Origin: Phallusia fumigata
Taxonomy: Eukaryota > Chordata > Ascidiacea > Phlebobranchia > Ascidiidae
Length of the DNA stretch: 33,565 nt
Assembly (NCBI GenBank): GCA_008931825.1
Contig: QXVZ01032197.1
Span: 1 to 33,565, forward strand
Direction: 5' to 3'
The translations under genes were made by a program, and so were the position numbers. The notes under the pieces are model-generated. The model made no database searches. It saw only the letters and a program-made list of their open reading frames with translations, and was not told the origin of the DNA. Shown here piece after piece: positions 32,901-33,565 of this stretch; the first letter of the stretch is position 1, and every line of letters begins with the position of its first letter.

Positions 32901-33233
32901 TCAAAAATAATAAGTTTTTTTGAAAAAGAAACAATAAAATTTAGGTATTCAACACACCATTACGTCATATATTTGACCAATCCGATATCCGACAAATGTA
33001 TCTGCGTCCCCGGAGGACAATCATTTTTCAGAAGAGACGTGGTGGAGCCCCAAGCTGAACACACTTAGTTGGGTCATACTTCTTTTTATTTTGCAGCAAG
33101 GTACAACGCTTTGTCAGGAGCAATGTCAGGACATCGGCGTTAACTTTATTAGATTGGGATCTCGGCCTAATTGCACTGCATGTGAAGATTTTCATATGGA
33201 TGCTGGTTGCAGAGCATGTCGTAAAAACGACGA
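27000..33233 (+). CDS. Integrin beta chain (3' end beyond window)
   Basis: Seventeen exons: 27000-27045, 27409-27523, 27589-27737, 27809-27921, 28203-28321, 29099-29276, 29567-29698, 29755-29898, 30201-30290, 30371-30508, 30772-30883, 30955-31028, 31586-31722, 31781-31893, 31951-32147, 32561-32671 and 33097-33233. They give 701 residues and end in phase 2. Order: signal peptide ([15 protein letters not shown]), Cys-rich PSI domain, hybrid strand, beta-I domain with [21 protein letters not shown] and the [11 protein letters not shown] site, then Cys-rich I-EGF repeats and the start of the beta-tail. The transmembrane helix and NPxY tail lie outside the window. It would pair with an alpha chain at the cell surface for matrix adhesion. 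It resembles beta-1 in alignment, but the specificity loop is short (CLSSDC), so a lineage-specific beta is possible. Confidence 0.94.
28322..29098 (+). other. Integrin intron 5
   Basis: This 777-bp intron follows the donor at 28322, which was chosen because it aligns the spacing to beta-1 exactly. A second donor-like GTCCGT at 28349 is in the same phase. Apart from short open frames, I see nothing coding. Confidence 0.6.
31029..31585 (+). other. Integrin intron 12
   Basis: A 557-bp intron between the last hybrid/I-EGF1 exon and the next I-EGF exon. It contains a CRE-like TGACGTCA at 31221-31228 and two open frames (31186-31479, 31413-31664). Neither frame has cysteine patterning or other integrin features, so both look fortuitous; the second overlaps the real exon in another frame. 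Confidence 0.6.
32474..32523. repeat. Two-copy tandem repeat in integrin intron 15
   Basis: GAATGTTTTTCATGTTTGCT occurs at 32474-32493 and 32504-32523, exact copies with a 30-bp period. They lie 37 bp before the exon at 32561. Confidence 0.85.
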
Positions 33234-33565
33234 GTAAGTTACTTCTTTAACATTGTTTTTCCAAGAAACCTTTTCCAATAACCTAATTTACAATCGTTCT
33301 GGTCCGCCTTCAAAAGCATTAGTATCATGGGCGTCGCCAAAAAGTTGGGTGACAAAAGGAACCATGGCTTACCCTACGTTTCTTAATTGTACATTAAGAC
33401 GGGTTACCCCCGGAAACAATCTTTAAGATGTAAAATATATTAGGTTACCGTTAGAGATATTCCCCCCACCCATCCCCAAAAAAAGTATTTTTGGGCTGGC
33501 TACGCGGCTGATTAGTATGTTGTTGAAATATCGCCATGTCAAGCGGCTGGCCAAAAACCTCTGTT

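Overview
This is a eukaryotic (animal) nuclear window. It carries five recognisable multi-exon genes and the end of a sixth that I do not recognise. All the splice junctions I placed are GT/AG, many introns are short, and every exon set rebuilds an open reading frame whose phases close exactly. The short introns, the fairly compact spacing and a beta integrin next to KAT7, KLF and SIRT6 orthologues suggest a tunicate, most likely a Ciona species. That is an inference from style, not from a database match. The assembly has unresolved bases at 4814 and 23406 and a run of 25 N at 21517-21541.

Layout. 188-523 (+): last exon of an unrecognised gene, with poly(A) signals at 726-736. 1410-4221 (-): KAT7/HBO1, a MYST histone acetyltransferase, six coding exons, 648 aa, plus a likely upstream 5' exon ending at 4563. 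4815-11108: no recognisable gene; visibly GC/CpG-richer sequence upstream of the next gene. 11109-18287 (+): a Kruppel-like factor of seven coding exons (663 aa), with a CtBP-type PLDLS motif and an EH1-like motif before three C-terminal zinc fingers. 20479-24671 (+): SIRT6, eight exons, 367 aa; its third intron holds a hAT-type transposon, the N run and a foreign contig. 24903-25650 (+): ALG13, four exons, 162 aa, starting 231 bp after the SIRT6 stop. 25762-26082: a short non-autonomous hAT-like element. 27000-33233 (+): an integrin beta chain, 17 exons, cut by the window end before its transmembrane segment.

The main finding concerns the assembly. The contig at 21542-23405, set between N characters inside the SIRT6 intron, has two 139-bp ends. 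These match the 139 bp on each side of the single N at 4814, with one mismatch each. The contig therefore appears to be the missing filler of the gap upstream of KAT7, possibly from the other haplotype, placed in the wrong gap. Its roughly 1.6 kb of unique interior probably belongs between KAT7 and the KLF gene. The true SIRT6 intron 3 is then unknown inside its hAT element.

The genes are not an obvious pathway. KAT7 and SIRT6 are opposing chromatin enzymes (histone acetylation and NAD-dependent deacylation), the KLF is a DNA-binding regulator, ALG13 is an N-glycan enzyme subunit, and the integrin is an adhesion receptor.
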